From positions 1-7,182 of the forward strand of contig JBBEAZ010000009.1 in NCBI GenBank assembly GCA_040882565.1: a DNA stretch of 7,182 nucleotides, read 5' to 3'. Of the stretch, positions 1 to 5,809 are shown one piece after another. Below the pieces are notes generated by a model. It was not told the DNA's origin and did not search any database. It worked only from the letters and a program-made list of their open reading frames with translations. This DNA is from CF-162 sp040882565 (GTDB lineage: Bacteria > Chloroflexota > Dehalococcoidia > SM23-28-2 > RBG-16-64-32). Made by a program: the position numbers and the translations under genes. Each line of letters starts with the position of its first letter. The first letter of the stretch is position 1.

Positions 1-54
1 ATGTTCTCCGTCCTAACAAAGTATGAGGATTTCGTTAGAAATTGATATGTGGTA

Positions 55-83
55 TTGACACGATGCCGATAGTTATGCAAACT
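55..83 (+). promoter_or_regulatory. Candidate sigma-70-like promoter for the secretion operon
   Basis: A perfect TTGACA (-35) lies at 55-60. With a 17-bp spacer the -10 would be CAAACT at 78-83, which matches the TATAAT consensus only partly (A at position 2, A at 4, T at 6). Transcription would then begin near 90, leaving a leader of about 335 nt before the first ATG at 426. The weak -10 is the main doubt. A TTGATA at 42-47 is an alternative -35 without a clear partner. Confidence 0.4.
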
Positions 84-86
84 AAG

Positions 87-108
87 GCCGCCAGCTAGGG
101 CTAGCGGC
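87..108 (+). other. 5' leader hairpin
   Basis: GCCGC (87-91) pairs with GCGGC (104-108) and AGC (93-95) with GCT (100-102), with one C/A mismatch and loop TAGG. It is the first stable hairpin of the leader. If transcription starts further upstream than 90, CCGATAG (66-72) could also pair with CTGTCGG (129-135) and close a larger domain around it. The sequence just downstream (CGCAAAG, 108-114, then GGGTCT) faintly recalls the c-di-GMP-I aptamer but does not meet its consensus. Confidence 0.45.
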
Positions 109-258
109 GCAAAGGGGGTCTCATGAGGCTGTCGGATGGAAGTTGTGTTTTGTCTATCAGGAGGTGTTAGGCCAACCTATCTGCGCGCCTAAAAATTAAA
201 GGCCCCGCTCCGGCAGATACCAAAGCGAGGCCGGCAAGGATCGCAGCGCTAACTACAG

Positions 259-309
259 CCCTTTGCCATAACCGATTCTAACACCAAAAGGTCGGCTCAT
301 GGTAAAGGG
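259..309 (+). promoter_or_regulatory. Candidate antiterminator helix
   Basis: CCCTTTGCCAT (259-269) pairs with ATGGTAAAGGG (299-309) over 11 bp with a single G-U. Inside it CCGATT (272-277) pairs with GGTCGG (290-295) over 6 bp using two wobbles. The inner helix consumes most of the 5' arm of the terminator (291-298), and the outer helix consumes the terminator loop and its first 3'-arm base. The two folds therefore cannot coexist. Forming the antiterminator would allow read-through into the operon. Confidence 0.6.
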
Positions 310-322
310 AGCCGGCTTTTTT
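291..322 (+). terminator. Intrinsic terminator inside the operon leader (attenuator)
   Basis: GTCGGCTC (291-298) pairs with GAGCCGGC (309-316) over 8 bp with one G-U, loop 299-308, followed by TTTTTT (317-322). An upstream AAAAG (286-290) can extend the stem into the T-tract. It lies about 100 nt before the first start codon, downstream of the candidate promoter, so it most likely controls read-through. It could instead end an upstream transcript, but the competing antiterminator argues for attenuation. Confidence 0.75.
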
Positions 323-412
323 GTTGTCTCCGGGCGTGGGCCTCTCAGAAGAAGGAGGTGACGCCCAACGTTCAATGTTGCGTGCCAACAAAAAGGGCAT
401 TCATTCAGCACA

Positions 413-418
413 AGGAGG
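413..418 (+). promoter_or_regulatory. Ribosome binding site fixing the start of the first operon gene
   Basis: AGGAGG ends 7 nt before ATG 426, ideal spacing. It selects 426 over the upstream in-frame starts (TTG 321, ATG 375). A second, even better Shine-Dalgarno match (GAAGGAGGTG, 351-360) lies upstream, but its nearest ATG (375) is 14 or more nt away. Confidence 0.8.
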
Positions 419-425
419 CAACAAC

Positions 426-1631
426 ATGATTCGAAAGCATATTGGTTTTGGGGGCATGGTTATGCTCCTGGTCATCGTGCTCGGGGCGATTGGCTTCGGG
501 TACGCGTTGTGGAGCAAGGTCCTGACCATCGAGGGCGTAGTCCGAACCGGTAGCGTCAACGCGGAGTTTATCCGGGTCTTTACGGACGACGACGACTTCG
601 TTGACGATTCGAACTTCGACAGTCAGGACACTGGCGATTGTCTGATCAGTGTGGGTCCAGACCAGTCACCGTTCGAGAACGACAAGGACCCGACCGATGG
701 CGTCACCAGCTGTGACCCGTCAGCAACGGGCCGCGACCCCAAGCCTCACTACGACAAGGACGTCGCTCGCTGCGATGCGATAGCCGTCGACGAAGAACAG
801 GATGGTGAGCCGCAACCTGGGAGTCAGAGGGCCCGCCTGGCGATCTTAAACGGCTACCCGAGTTACCACTGCACCGCCTGGTTCGGGATCGTGAATAACG
901 GCACGATTCCCGTCCTTCTGCATCACATCCTGATCGACGGCGCCGCGGTGGTGCCATGCGGTACCGGCGCGTCAACGCCGTACGATTTGAGCGGGGACGG
1001 GCTGCCGGACATCGAGATCTGCCTGTCGGGCGTGCCGACGGACGGTGAGAGGCAGATCGACCCGCGTGACGAGTTCGTCTTCGACCTGGACATCCACGTC
1101 ATGCAGACGGCGCCGCAGGGTGCGAGCCTGGAGTTCTCGGCTCAGGCGTGTCTGCACCAGTGGAACGAAGAGACGGGGAACTGCCCTGAGAACGTCCTCG
1201 ACAAGATCATCGACGCGGACGGTCTCGTGAGCGAGCAGTCTGGTGACCCGGCATTCCGCGAGGTTACCGCCGGTGACGTGTTGAGCACCTGGCCGGCCGG
1301 AGACCCGGACAACGCGGGCATCGACTGGTTCGACCAGGACGGTAACGGCGCCTGGACGTTCAATAGCGACGATATCCACATGGAGGGCGCGTCTACAGAT
1401 TGCCCGACCGGCATTCGCGACGCCGTCCACCAGGTCCCCGATGACTGCGTGGTGCTCGACGTCAACAACGACTTGGCCAACGGCGATCTCGTTGACTGCG
1501 ACCTGGAGGGGCAGATCGCCTTCACGGCATGTGATCCGCTGGTTAAGTGGCATGACTTGAATGGCGACGGCGACTGGGATCCAGGCGAGGACATCGTCCT
1601 CGACGTCAACAACAACGGCATCTTCGACTAG
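426..1631 (+). CDS. Exported surface protein with SipW-like signal peptide and acidic C-terminus
   Basis: 401 residues, started at ATG 426 on its strong RBS. A basic start (MIRKH) leads to a hydrophobic stretch (about 8-29) and then 'ALWSKVLTIEG' (27-37), a signal also present in the next gene and reminiscent of SipW-dependent (TasA/camelysin-type) signals, where a dedicated Ser/His signal peptidase cleaves. An acidic stretch follows (53-110). The core block, residues 107-249, is shared with the two paralogues: 'YDKDVARCDA', 'NGYPSY' (142-147), 'NNGTIPV' and 'CLHQWNE' (242-248). The C-terminal part is rich in Asp/Asn with calcium-loop-like runs: 'DQDGNGAW' near 303 and 'DLNGDGDWDPGED' at 377-389, ending in 'DVNNNGIFD'. 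Role inferred: secreted matrix, fibre or surface-layer component, perhaps calcium-stabilised. No sortase or other anchor is visible. Stop is 12 nt before the next gene. Confidence 0.85.
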   Translation: MIRKHIGFGGMVMLLVIVLGAIGFGYALWSKVLTIEGVVRTGSVNAEFIRVFTDDDDFVDDSNFDSQDTGDCLISVGPDQSPFENDKDPTDGVTSCDPSATGRDPKPHYDKDVARCDAIAVDEEQDGEPQPGSQRARLAILNGYPSYHCTAWFGIVNNGTIPVLLHHILIDGAAVVPCGTGASTPYDLSGDGLPDIEICLSGVPTDGERQIDPRDEFVFDLDIHVMQTAPQGASLEFSAQACLHQWNEETGNCPENVLDKIIDADGLVSEQSGDPAFREVTAGDVLSTWPAGDPDNAGIDWFDQDGNGAWTFNSDDIHMEGASTDCPTGIRDAVHQVPDDCVVLDVNNDLANGDLVDCDLEGQIAFTACDPLVKWHDLNGDGDWDPGEDIVLDVNNNGIFD

Positions 1632-1643
1632 GTGTTTTAGGTC

Positions 1644-2333
1644 ATGTCAGAGCCGACGATGGGTGAGCAGCAGGGGACCGGGGGACCAGGCGCTGTGCGG
1701 GCGATGCCTGTAGGCGCGTACATCCTGGCACTGCTGCTCGCCCTTGCGGCGATCGGAGTCGTCTACGGCCTGTGGTCGAAGGTGCTAACGATCGAGGGTA
1801 CCGTCCAGACGGGGCGCCTGCATGCCCGCTGGGACGGGGCCATCTGCTCGGAGTTTTACGACTGGCCATGGCCACCCGAGAGCAACGGCGAGGTGGGCGG
1901 AAAAGAGGTGGGGTCGACGACTATCTCGGTAGACCCTGCGGATAGCAATACGCTTCACCTCGTAATTGAAAACGGGTACCCGAGCTATTCGGTGGACTGC
2001 GAGGTCGAATACATCAACGACGGGACGATCCCGTTCCTGATACGAGGGACAACGATTATCCCCGGGCCCGGCCTGACCAATTGTGTGTTGACAGGAAACC
2101 AGACAAAAACGCTGGCCTGCAACGAGCTAACGGTCGTGCTGGTAGATGGAATCGGCGCGCAGGTCGACCCCGGAGACGGGGTGGCAAGCAGTCTCCGCGT
2201 TCACGTTGAACAGAAGGCGCTGCAGAACGCGGAGTATACCTTCGAGGTGAAAATCTGCGTGGCTCAATGGAATGAGTTCGCCACCGCGGCACAATGCTTC
2301 GCTGCCGCACCTACTCCGACACCGGTCCCATGA
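1644..2333 (+). CDS. Exported surface protein, SipW-like signal peptide, paralogue 2
   Basis: 229 residues. ATG 1644 follows the previous stop by 12 nt; the RBS is weak (GGTG 9 nt upstream), suggesting translational coupling. The N-terminus has a short hydrophilic stretch, then hydrophobic residues 22-42 and 'GLWSKVLTIEGTVQTG' (42-57), almost identical to the signal of the preceding protein. The mature part has 'NGYPSY' (110-115), 'INDGTIPFLI' (124-133), 'VHVEQKALQNAEYTFEV' (186-202) and 'CVAQWNE' (205-211), all matched in the first paralogue and most in the third. Six cysteines could form disulfides outside the cell. The protein ends in 'APTPTPVP', a Pro/Thr tail typical of secreted proteins in Chloroflexota-like genomes. 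It is essentially the shared core domain alone, so it may be the main structural subunit (inference). Confidence 0.82.
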   Translation: MSEPTMGEQQGTGGPGAVRAMPVGAYILALLLALAAIGVVYGLWSKVLTIEGTVQTGRLHARWDGAICSEFYDWPWPPESNGEVGGKEVGSTTISVDPADSNTLHLVIENGYPSYSVDCEVEYINDGTIPFLIRGTTIIPGPGLTNCVLTGNQTKTLACNELTVVLVDGIGAQVDPGDGVASSLRVHVEQKALQNAEYTFEVKICVAQWNEFATAAQCFAAAPTPTPVP

Positions 2334-2337
2334 CAGG

Positions 2338-2363
2338 GCGCACGAGGCCCACCTCGTTTGCGC
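2338..2363 (+). other. Intergenic hairpin 1 before the signal peptidase gene
   Basis: GCGCACGAGG (2338-2347) pairs with CCTCG (2352-2356) and TGCGC (2359-2363), with a 2-nt bulge (TT, 2357-2358) and loop CCCA. It starts 4 nt after the stop codon of the upstream gene. Together with the adjacent hairpin it may protect the 3' end of the substrate-gene mRNA or partly terminate it. Confidence 0.5.
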
Positions 2364-2366
2364 GGA

Positions 2367-2406
2367 CCCCGGGCGAAGGGATGCTCTTTGGCTCCTTCGC
2401 CCGGGG
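2367..2406 (+). terminator. Perfect 13-bp hairpin between substrate genes and signal peptidase gene
   Basis: CCCCGGGCGAAGG (2367-2379) is the exact reverse complement of CCTTCGCCCGGGG (2394-2406), with a 14-nt loop. There is no T-tract after it (CTCCTCAC), so a full intrinsic terminator is unlikely. A partial terminator or RNA-stabilising structure fits better. Either would leave more mRNA for the exported substrates than for the peptidase downstream. Confidence 0.5.
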
Positions 2407-2424
2407 CTCCTCACGGGGAGCGCT

Positions 2425-3735
2425 ATGAGAAGCAGCTGGGGAGAAGTTCAGGGTGAACATCTGTCGCCGGGGGACGCGCTCCTGCTTTTGCGGTCCGCCG
2501 TATCCGTCCCGGCCCCGCGCAGGTCCGGTTGGTTAGGGCGACTGCGGGAACGAGCCTCCGCCGAACCGCCGTCGGCACAGCGCGGGGTTCCGAAATTGGC
2601 TCTGGCCGCCGTACTGGCATACACGCTCACGGCGTTTCTTCTCGTCAACTACGTCTTGGCTGACGCGCTCTCGGCGGAGATGAACCTGTACGTGGCGCAG
2701 CCTGCCATGTGGGGTGGGCTGTGTGCGATGTCGCTTGTCCTGAGCCGGAGGACCGGCGCGGTTTACACGCTGGGCGTGCGGATCCTCTTGCTGGCGGTGT
2801 GGGCGGCCGGCTTTCAAGTAGCCTGCCAGATCTCGGTAGGGGTGCTCTACGGATTCGGGTACTCTCCGTACGCCAGGGAACCCCTGCACATGCTGCAGAA
2901 CGCCTTCTACCTGGTGACGCTGGTGGCCGGTGTCGAGGCAAGCCGTGCTTACGTGCTGCACAGTCTGCGCCGGCGAAGCGAGTATCTCTCGTTGGCGGTG
3001 GTCTCGGTGCTCTGGGCGGCCTTGCTGATCCCGGTCATCAATTACGAGTCGCTGTCATCCACAGAAGGGGCGTTCACGCTCGCGGGGGGGACGCTGTTGC
3101 CTGCACTCTCGCTTAGCGTGCTGGCGTCGTACCTTGCAGTGCACGGGGGTGCACTGCCGGCATTTCTATATCACGCGGGCATACGCGCGTTCGAGTGGTT
3201 CTCACCCATCCTGCCCAACGCGGAGTGGACGATCGTCGCTTTCATGGGAACGATCGTGCCGCTCACCTCGGCAATCTGTATCCGTGGTGCGATCGTCGCG
3301 CCGCAAGCCGAGGAGTCGCGGGAGTCGAAGCCGTTCGATGTTTCGGCTCCGTGGATCGTCGCCACGATGCTGATCGTGGCCCTGCTCTGGTTCAACACCG
3401 GTCTCCTTGGAGTGACGCCGTCCGTCGTCTCGGGCGTGAGCATGGAACCCTCGATGAGTCTCGGAGACGTTGTGCTCATGCGTGAGACCGACCCGGAAAA
3501 TATCAAGGTGGGTGACGTGATCCAGTACCGCGTTCCTTCCGGCAGCATTTTCCACCGGGTCATCGAGATAGAGGAGACAACCACCGGCCTCGTTTTCATT
3601 ACCCAGGGAGATAACAACAACACCCCGGATGACCCCGTCCTTCAGTCGCAGGTGGAGGGCAGGATCGTCTACACGATCCCGAAGGTTGGCTGGGTGCCAA
3701 TCAAGATCGGCGATGTTCTGAACATGGCCCACTGA
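2425..3735 (+). CDS. Signal peptidase I, Ser/His (SipW/ER/archaeal) type, with large multi-TM N-terminal region
   Basis: 436 residues from ATG 2425, chosen because GGGGAG lies 5 nt upstream. An earlier in-frame ATG (2272) would overlap the previous gene by about 60 nt and add a non-membrane, arginine-rich stretch. The C-terminal peptidase domain (about 308-436) has a membrane segment (308-330), then 'SGVSMEPS' with nucleophile Ser339, 'GDVIQYR' (363-369), 'IFHRVIE' with His377, and 'TQGDNNNTPDD' (393-403). His in place of the general-base Lys of ordinary bacterial signal peptidases marks the SipW/ER/archaeal type. The rest (about 57-290) contains roughly seven more hydrophobic segments; SipW enzymes are normally only about 190 residues. 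I do not recognise this membrane region. Lying among three genes with SipW-like signals, it is probably their dedicated peptidase; the membrane region might position substrates or couple cleavage to assembly (inference). Next gene starts 4 nt downstream. Confidence 0.88.
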   Translation: MRSSWGEVQGEHLSPGDALLLLRSAVSVPAPRRSGWLGRLRERASAEPPSAQRGVPKLALAAVLAYTLTAFLLVNYVLADALSAEMNLYVAQPAMWGGLCAMSLVLSRRTGAVYTLGVRILLLAVWAAGFQVACQISVGVLYGFGYSPYAREPLHMLQNAFYLVTLVAGVEASRAYVLHSLRRRSEYLSLAVVSVLWAALLIPVINYESLSSTEGAFTLAGGTLLPALSLSVLASYLAVHGGALPAFLYHAGIRAFEWFSPILPNAEWTIVAFMGTIVPLTSAICIRGAIVAPQAEESRESKPFDVSAPWIVATMLIVALLWFNTGLLGVTPSVVSGVSMEPSMSLGDVVLMRETDPENIKVGDVIQYRVPSGSIFHRVIEIEETTTGLVFITQGDNNNTPDDPVLQSQVEGRIVYTIPKVGWVPIKIGDVLNMAH

Positions 3736-3739
3736 CGCT

Positions 3740-4651
3740 ATGGCCGAACTATGGCGGCTTAGCGGGCTGTTTCGAGTTTCGACAGGATTCATCGTCATCA
3801 TGCTAGGGGTCTTCTTCGTCACCATGAACGATGTGGAGGCGCTGACAACGCGCCAGGCGAACATTCAGTTCGTGAGCGCGAGCACCAACGACCCCCCGAG
3901 TACGACAGACCCCGGCTATACCAAGGACGTCGCGGAGTGCAGCGCAAGCCTCGTCGACGGAGACAGAGTGGCTGTGACGATTATCAACGGCTATCCGAGC
4001 TACACCTGCACGTTCACCGTGACAGCGCGAAACACCGGGATGCTGGCGATTAAGCTGCAACCGCTCGAGATCGTCGCTCCGCCGGTGCTAACCGTCCTGG
4101 ACGTCTCTGGCCATCCCGGCATCTCGCTGGAAGGCGGTCAAAGTGACGTTGAAACATTCAGCGTTCATGTCGAGCAACGGGCAGAACAGGGTGCTGAGTA
4201 TACTTTCGTTATCCGCAAGCCATTCCGCCTCCACCAGACCGGGACAATCGGCTTCTGGAGGAACTGGGACCGCCACAACACCTTCTCAAGGGCGGAGATC
4301 GAAGGCTGGCTCGTTCAGATTGACGCTGCCTCGCAGTGGTTCGGTCCAACGACGACCCAGGGTATGGTGGCCCTGATGAACCAGGGTACCGGCGGGCCGC
4401 CGAAGGGGAGGTTCCTCGCGCAGTGCCTGGCCACGCGGCTCAATGAACGCTCCGGGATCTTAGACAGCAACGATATTCACAACGTGACGAGTGCCGACCC
4501 GGGGAATTACCTGGGCTTGGCGACCCCGTCCGCTGCCACTCTGAATCAGATATTCGCCCGGATCGAGGCGAAGTTCGGCACATCGCCGTCTAACTCCCAG
4601 TACCTGATCATGAAGGATGTCTGCGATAAGTTGAATAACCTGCAGATTTAG
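3740..4651 (+). CDS. Exported surface protein, paralogue 3, with a separate C-terminal 'GTIGFWRNW' module
   Basis: 303 residues. ATG 3740 follows the peptidase stop by 4 nt without a visible RBS, so translation is probably coupled. Hydrophobic signal at 12-29; the following 'NDVEALTTRQANIQF' occupies the position of 'SKVLTIEG' in the paralogues but is divergent. The core (about 59-158) has 'GYTKDVAECSA', 'NGYPSY' (83-88), 'ARNTGMLAI' and 'VHVEQRAEQGAEYTF', clearly homologous to the two upstream products. The 'C..QWNE' end of the core is replaced by a separate module (166-303) beginning 'TGTIGFWRNWDRHN' and rich in short helices, with 'LATRLNERSG' and 'LIMKDVCDKLNN'. This opening resembles the 'GYWKNH' motif of other bacterial and archaeal surface proteins (from memory). 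Likely an exported capping, adaptor or minor component (inference). Confidence 0.8.
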   Translation: MAELWRLSGLFRVSTGFIVIMLGVFFVTMNDVEALTTRQANIQFVSASTNDPPSTTDPGYTKDVAECSASLVDGDRVAVTIINGYPSYTCTFTVTARNTGMLAIKLQPLEIVAPPVLTVLDVSGHPGISLEGGQSDVETFSVHVEQRAEQGAEYTFVIRKPFRLHQTGTIGFWRNWDRHNTFSRAEIEGWLVQIDAASQWFGPTTTQGMVALMNQGTGGPPKGRFLAQCLATRLNERSGILDSNDIHNVTSADPGNYLGLATPSAATLNQIFARIEAKFGTSPSNSQYLIMKDVCDKLNNLQI

Positions 4652-4662
4652 CTCACCTGAAC

Positions 4663-4681
4663 CCTCCGTGAATACGGGAGG
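4663..4681 (+). terminator. Weak hairpin after the secretion operon
   Basis: CCTCC-GT (4663-4669) pairs with AC-GGAGG (4674-4681) with one bulged G and loop GAAT, starting 11 nt after the last operon stop. No T-tract follows, so termination here is uncertain. CACCT (4654-4658) and AGGTG (4679-4683) offer an alternative pairing. Confidence 0.3.
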
Positions 4682-4895
4682 TGCGACGACGCTAACAGGT
4701 CTTAGTGTTCAGTAGGCGACCCTTCTCGGCGGATTCTGGGCCATTGGCTACGATTGCCCGTTGCAGCTACGATAACCCCTCAGTCGTGCTTGACTGCTTA
4801 GACATCGTCCTCGCGTTCCCCAGCAGTATCTTCGGCCGTACTTCGTCGGAGAATGGGGCGGTTTCAAAATCCTTCAGCCAGCGCTCCGGCCGGAT

Positions 4896-4942
4896 CGAGT
4901 AAGCTCGTGGCATGCCTGAGCTGGAAGTACGCTGCTTACTCG
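4896..4942. promoter_or_regulatory. Nested inverted repeats immediately upstream of the membrane-protein gene
   Basis: CGAGTAAGC (4896-4904) is the exact reverse complement of GCTTACTCG (4934-4942), which ends 1 nt before ATG 4944. Overlapping it, AGCTC (4902-4906) and GAGCT (4918-4922) flank the 8-bp palindrome GGCATGCC (4909-4916). This may be an operator or a 5' UTR hairpin that hides the start of translation. Function unknown. Confidence 0.45.
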
Positions 4943-4943
4943 C

Positions 4944-5642
4944 ATGAAGGAAAGAGAGGCTGCTTTGGCGATAGCTGACACTTCTCCGCTTCAACCACGG
5001 TCGTCGGTCGACAAGCTGCGGAGTTGGACGGCTCCGATGCGCGGAGCGCTGGCCGCCGGCGCAATCGCGGGCATCCTGGTGGCCGGGCTTGGTTCAAGGA
5101 TCGCCATGCGCCTGATCTTCCTGGCGGACAAGGGGACAGACGGCATCCTCACCTCCGATCAATTTATCGTCGGCCGGGTGAGTACCGATACGTTTAACCT
5201 CCTGGCTCTGGGAACGGTTGTCGGGGTACTCGTCGCCCCCATCTACCTCGGGTTGCGCCGCTGGCTACCGATCCCCAGGGCATGGCGAGGCCTCGCTTTT
5301 GGCTACGGTTCGCTGGTAACCGGCGGGACAATCCTGATTAACGACGACAGCGTCGACTTCCGGATCTTCGAACCTGTGATGCTGGGAGTCGGCTTGTTCG
5401 CCGGTCTGTTCATCCTCGGAGGCATCCTCCTGGGGGCGCTCATGGATCGGTTTCACCCCGACCCCGTCTACCCGAATTCGGCGCGTGTCCCTCGCGTTGC
5501 CGGCGCTGTTCTCGCGCTGGTCGCGGTGCTGGGCACGCTAATATTCCTCGCTGGAACTGTGGCGCTTGTCGACAAGGAAGGTAGCTGCGTCGCGTCAAAC
5601 ACCGACTTCGAGTGCATCCCGGCGGCGCGCCTAACCCGGTGA
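4944..5642 (+). CDS. Hypothetical integral membrane protein, five TM segments
   Basis: 232 residues. A hydrophilic N-terminus of about 32 residues is followed by hydrophobic segments at about 34-56, 83-103, 115-132, 143-167 and 184-208. A short C-terminal tail has two cysteines (215 and 224) that could form a disulfide outside the membrane. Conserved-looking pieces are 'GLGSRIAMRLIFLADKGTDG' (48-67), 'LRRWLP' (104-109) and 'LGVGLFAGLFILGG' (147-160). I recognise no catalytic motif and assign no function. The start at ATG 4944 has only a distant RBS-like GGAAG (4923-4927) and sits directly behind an inverted repeat, so a later start is possible. Its stop overlaps by 12 nt the end of the convergent truncated thioredoxin-like fragment. 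Confidence 0.7.
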   Translation: MKEREAALAIADTSPLQPRSSVDKLRSWTAPMRGALAAGAIAGILVAGLGSRIAMRLIFLADKGTDGILTSDQFIVGRVSTDTFNLLALGTVVGVLVAPIYLGLRRWLPIPRAWRGLAFGYGSLVTGGTILINDDSVDFRIFEPVMLGVGLFAGLFILGGILLGALMDRFHPDPVYPNSARVPRVAGAVLALVAVLGTLIFLAGTVALVDKEGSCVASNTDFECIPAARLTR

Positions 5643-5804
5643 GGCGTCGTCCAGCGCCGCTTCCATCTCCTCCAATGTCACGAGGCCGTCGAGCTTGGCG
5701 GCGATGGTGCCGTCGGCGTCGACGATGAATACCCACGGCTCGCTCTGGAGCCGCCATTCGTCGAGGATCGGGTTGCGGCAGTCGTACAGCGTTTCGAAGA
5801 GCAT
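5631..5804 (-). pseudogene. Truncated 3' fragment of a thioredoxin-like gene
   Basis: A 57-codon frame (start ATG at 5804-5802, 5 nt after the luxR-type stop) encodes 'MLFETLYDCRNPILDEWRLQ' and continues to 'EEMEAALDDASPG'. Residues 3-54 equal the C-terminal part of the thioredoxin-like protein at 6847-7182, with one difference (Thr for Asn after 'DADG'). The N-terminal half of the fold and its CxxxxC redox motif are absent, so no thioredoxin activity is expected. It is most simply a duplication or recombination remnant. It could still be translated by coupling to the regulator. Its last four residues differ from the parental C-terminus. Confidence 0.75.
5645..5799. repeat. 155-bp direct repeat, left copy
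   Basis: Matches 6861-7015 without gaps at an offset of 1216 bp, with 7 mismatches (about 95% identity). The match stops abruptly at both ends. The mismatches fall almost entirely at synonymous codon positions of the thioredoxin-like frame: only one changes an amino acid. Confidence 0.9.
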
Positions 5805-5809
5805 GGTTG

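Larger units (their letters stand above)
163..322 (+). ncRNA. Riboswitch-like structured leader upstream of the exported-protein operon
   Basis: Several complementarities can be read directly. GGTGTTAG (163-170) is the exact complement of CTAACACC (278-285), an 8-bp long-range closing stem. GGCCCCGCT (201-209) pairs with AGCGAGGCC (224-232) with one mismatch. The loop of that hairpin contains GCAGATA (213-219), exactly complementary to TATCTGC (178-184), giving a possible pseudoknot. An antiterminator and an intrinsic terminator follow immediately. This organisation (closed multi-helix domain, then an expression platform) is that of a transcriptional riboswitch or protein-responsive attenuator. 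I do not recognise the aptamer as any known class. The ligand is unknown, and the structure has not been folded by computation. Confidence 0.6.
4652..4943. other. Non-coding gap between the secretion operon and the membrane-protein gene
   Basis: No convincing gene is seen in these 292 bp. Two overlapping opposite-strand open frames of 65-75 codons lack ribosome sites and recognisable protein character. The left end holds a weak hairpin, the right end nested inverted repeats. A TTGACT at 4790-4795 has no acceptable -10 at 16-18 bp. Confidence 0.5.

Noticed and set aside
66..135. Possible c-di-GMP-I (GEMM) riboswitch from GCAAAC (77-82), CGCAAAG (108-114) and GGGTCT motifs, with a CCGATAG/CTGTCGG closing stem
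   Set aside because: The hairpin loop is TAGG rather than GNRA, the GGC/GCC pairing of the class is missing, and the candidate promoter would start transcription inside it. A covariance-model search would settle it.
321..425. N-terminal extension of the first exported protein from TTG 321 or ATG 375
   Set aside because: TTG 321 lies in the terminator T-tract. The extension is hydrophilic and would bury the signal peptide. ATG 426 has an ideal RBS.
2272..2424. Upstream start of the signal peptidase at ATG 2272
   Set aside because: It would overlap the previous gene by 62 nt and run through two strong hairpins. The encoded residues look like out-of-frame Arg/His-rich sequence.
4705..4994. Opposite-strand small frames of 65 and 75 codons in the gap
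   Set aside because: No ribosome sites, no recognisable composition or motifs, and they overlap each other.
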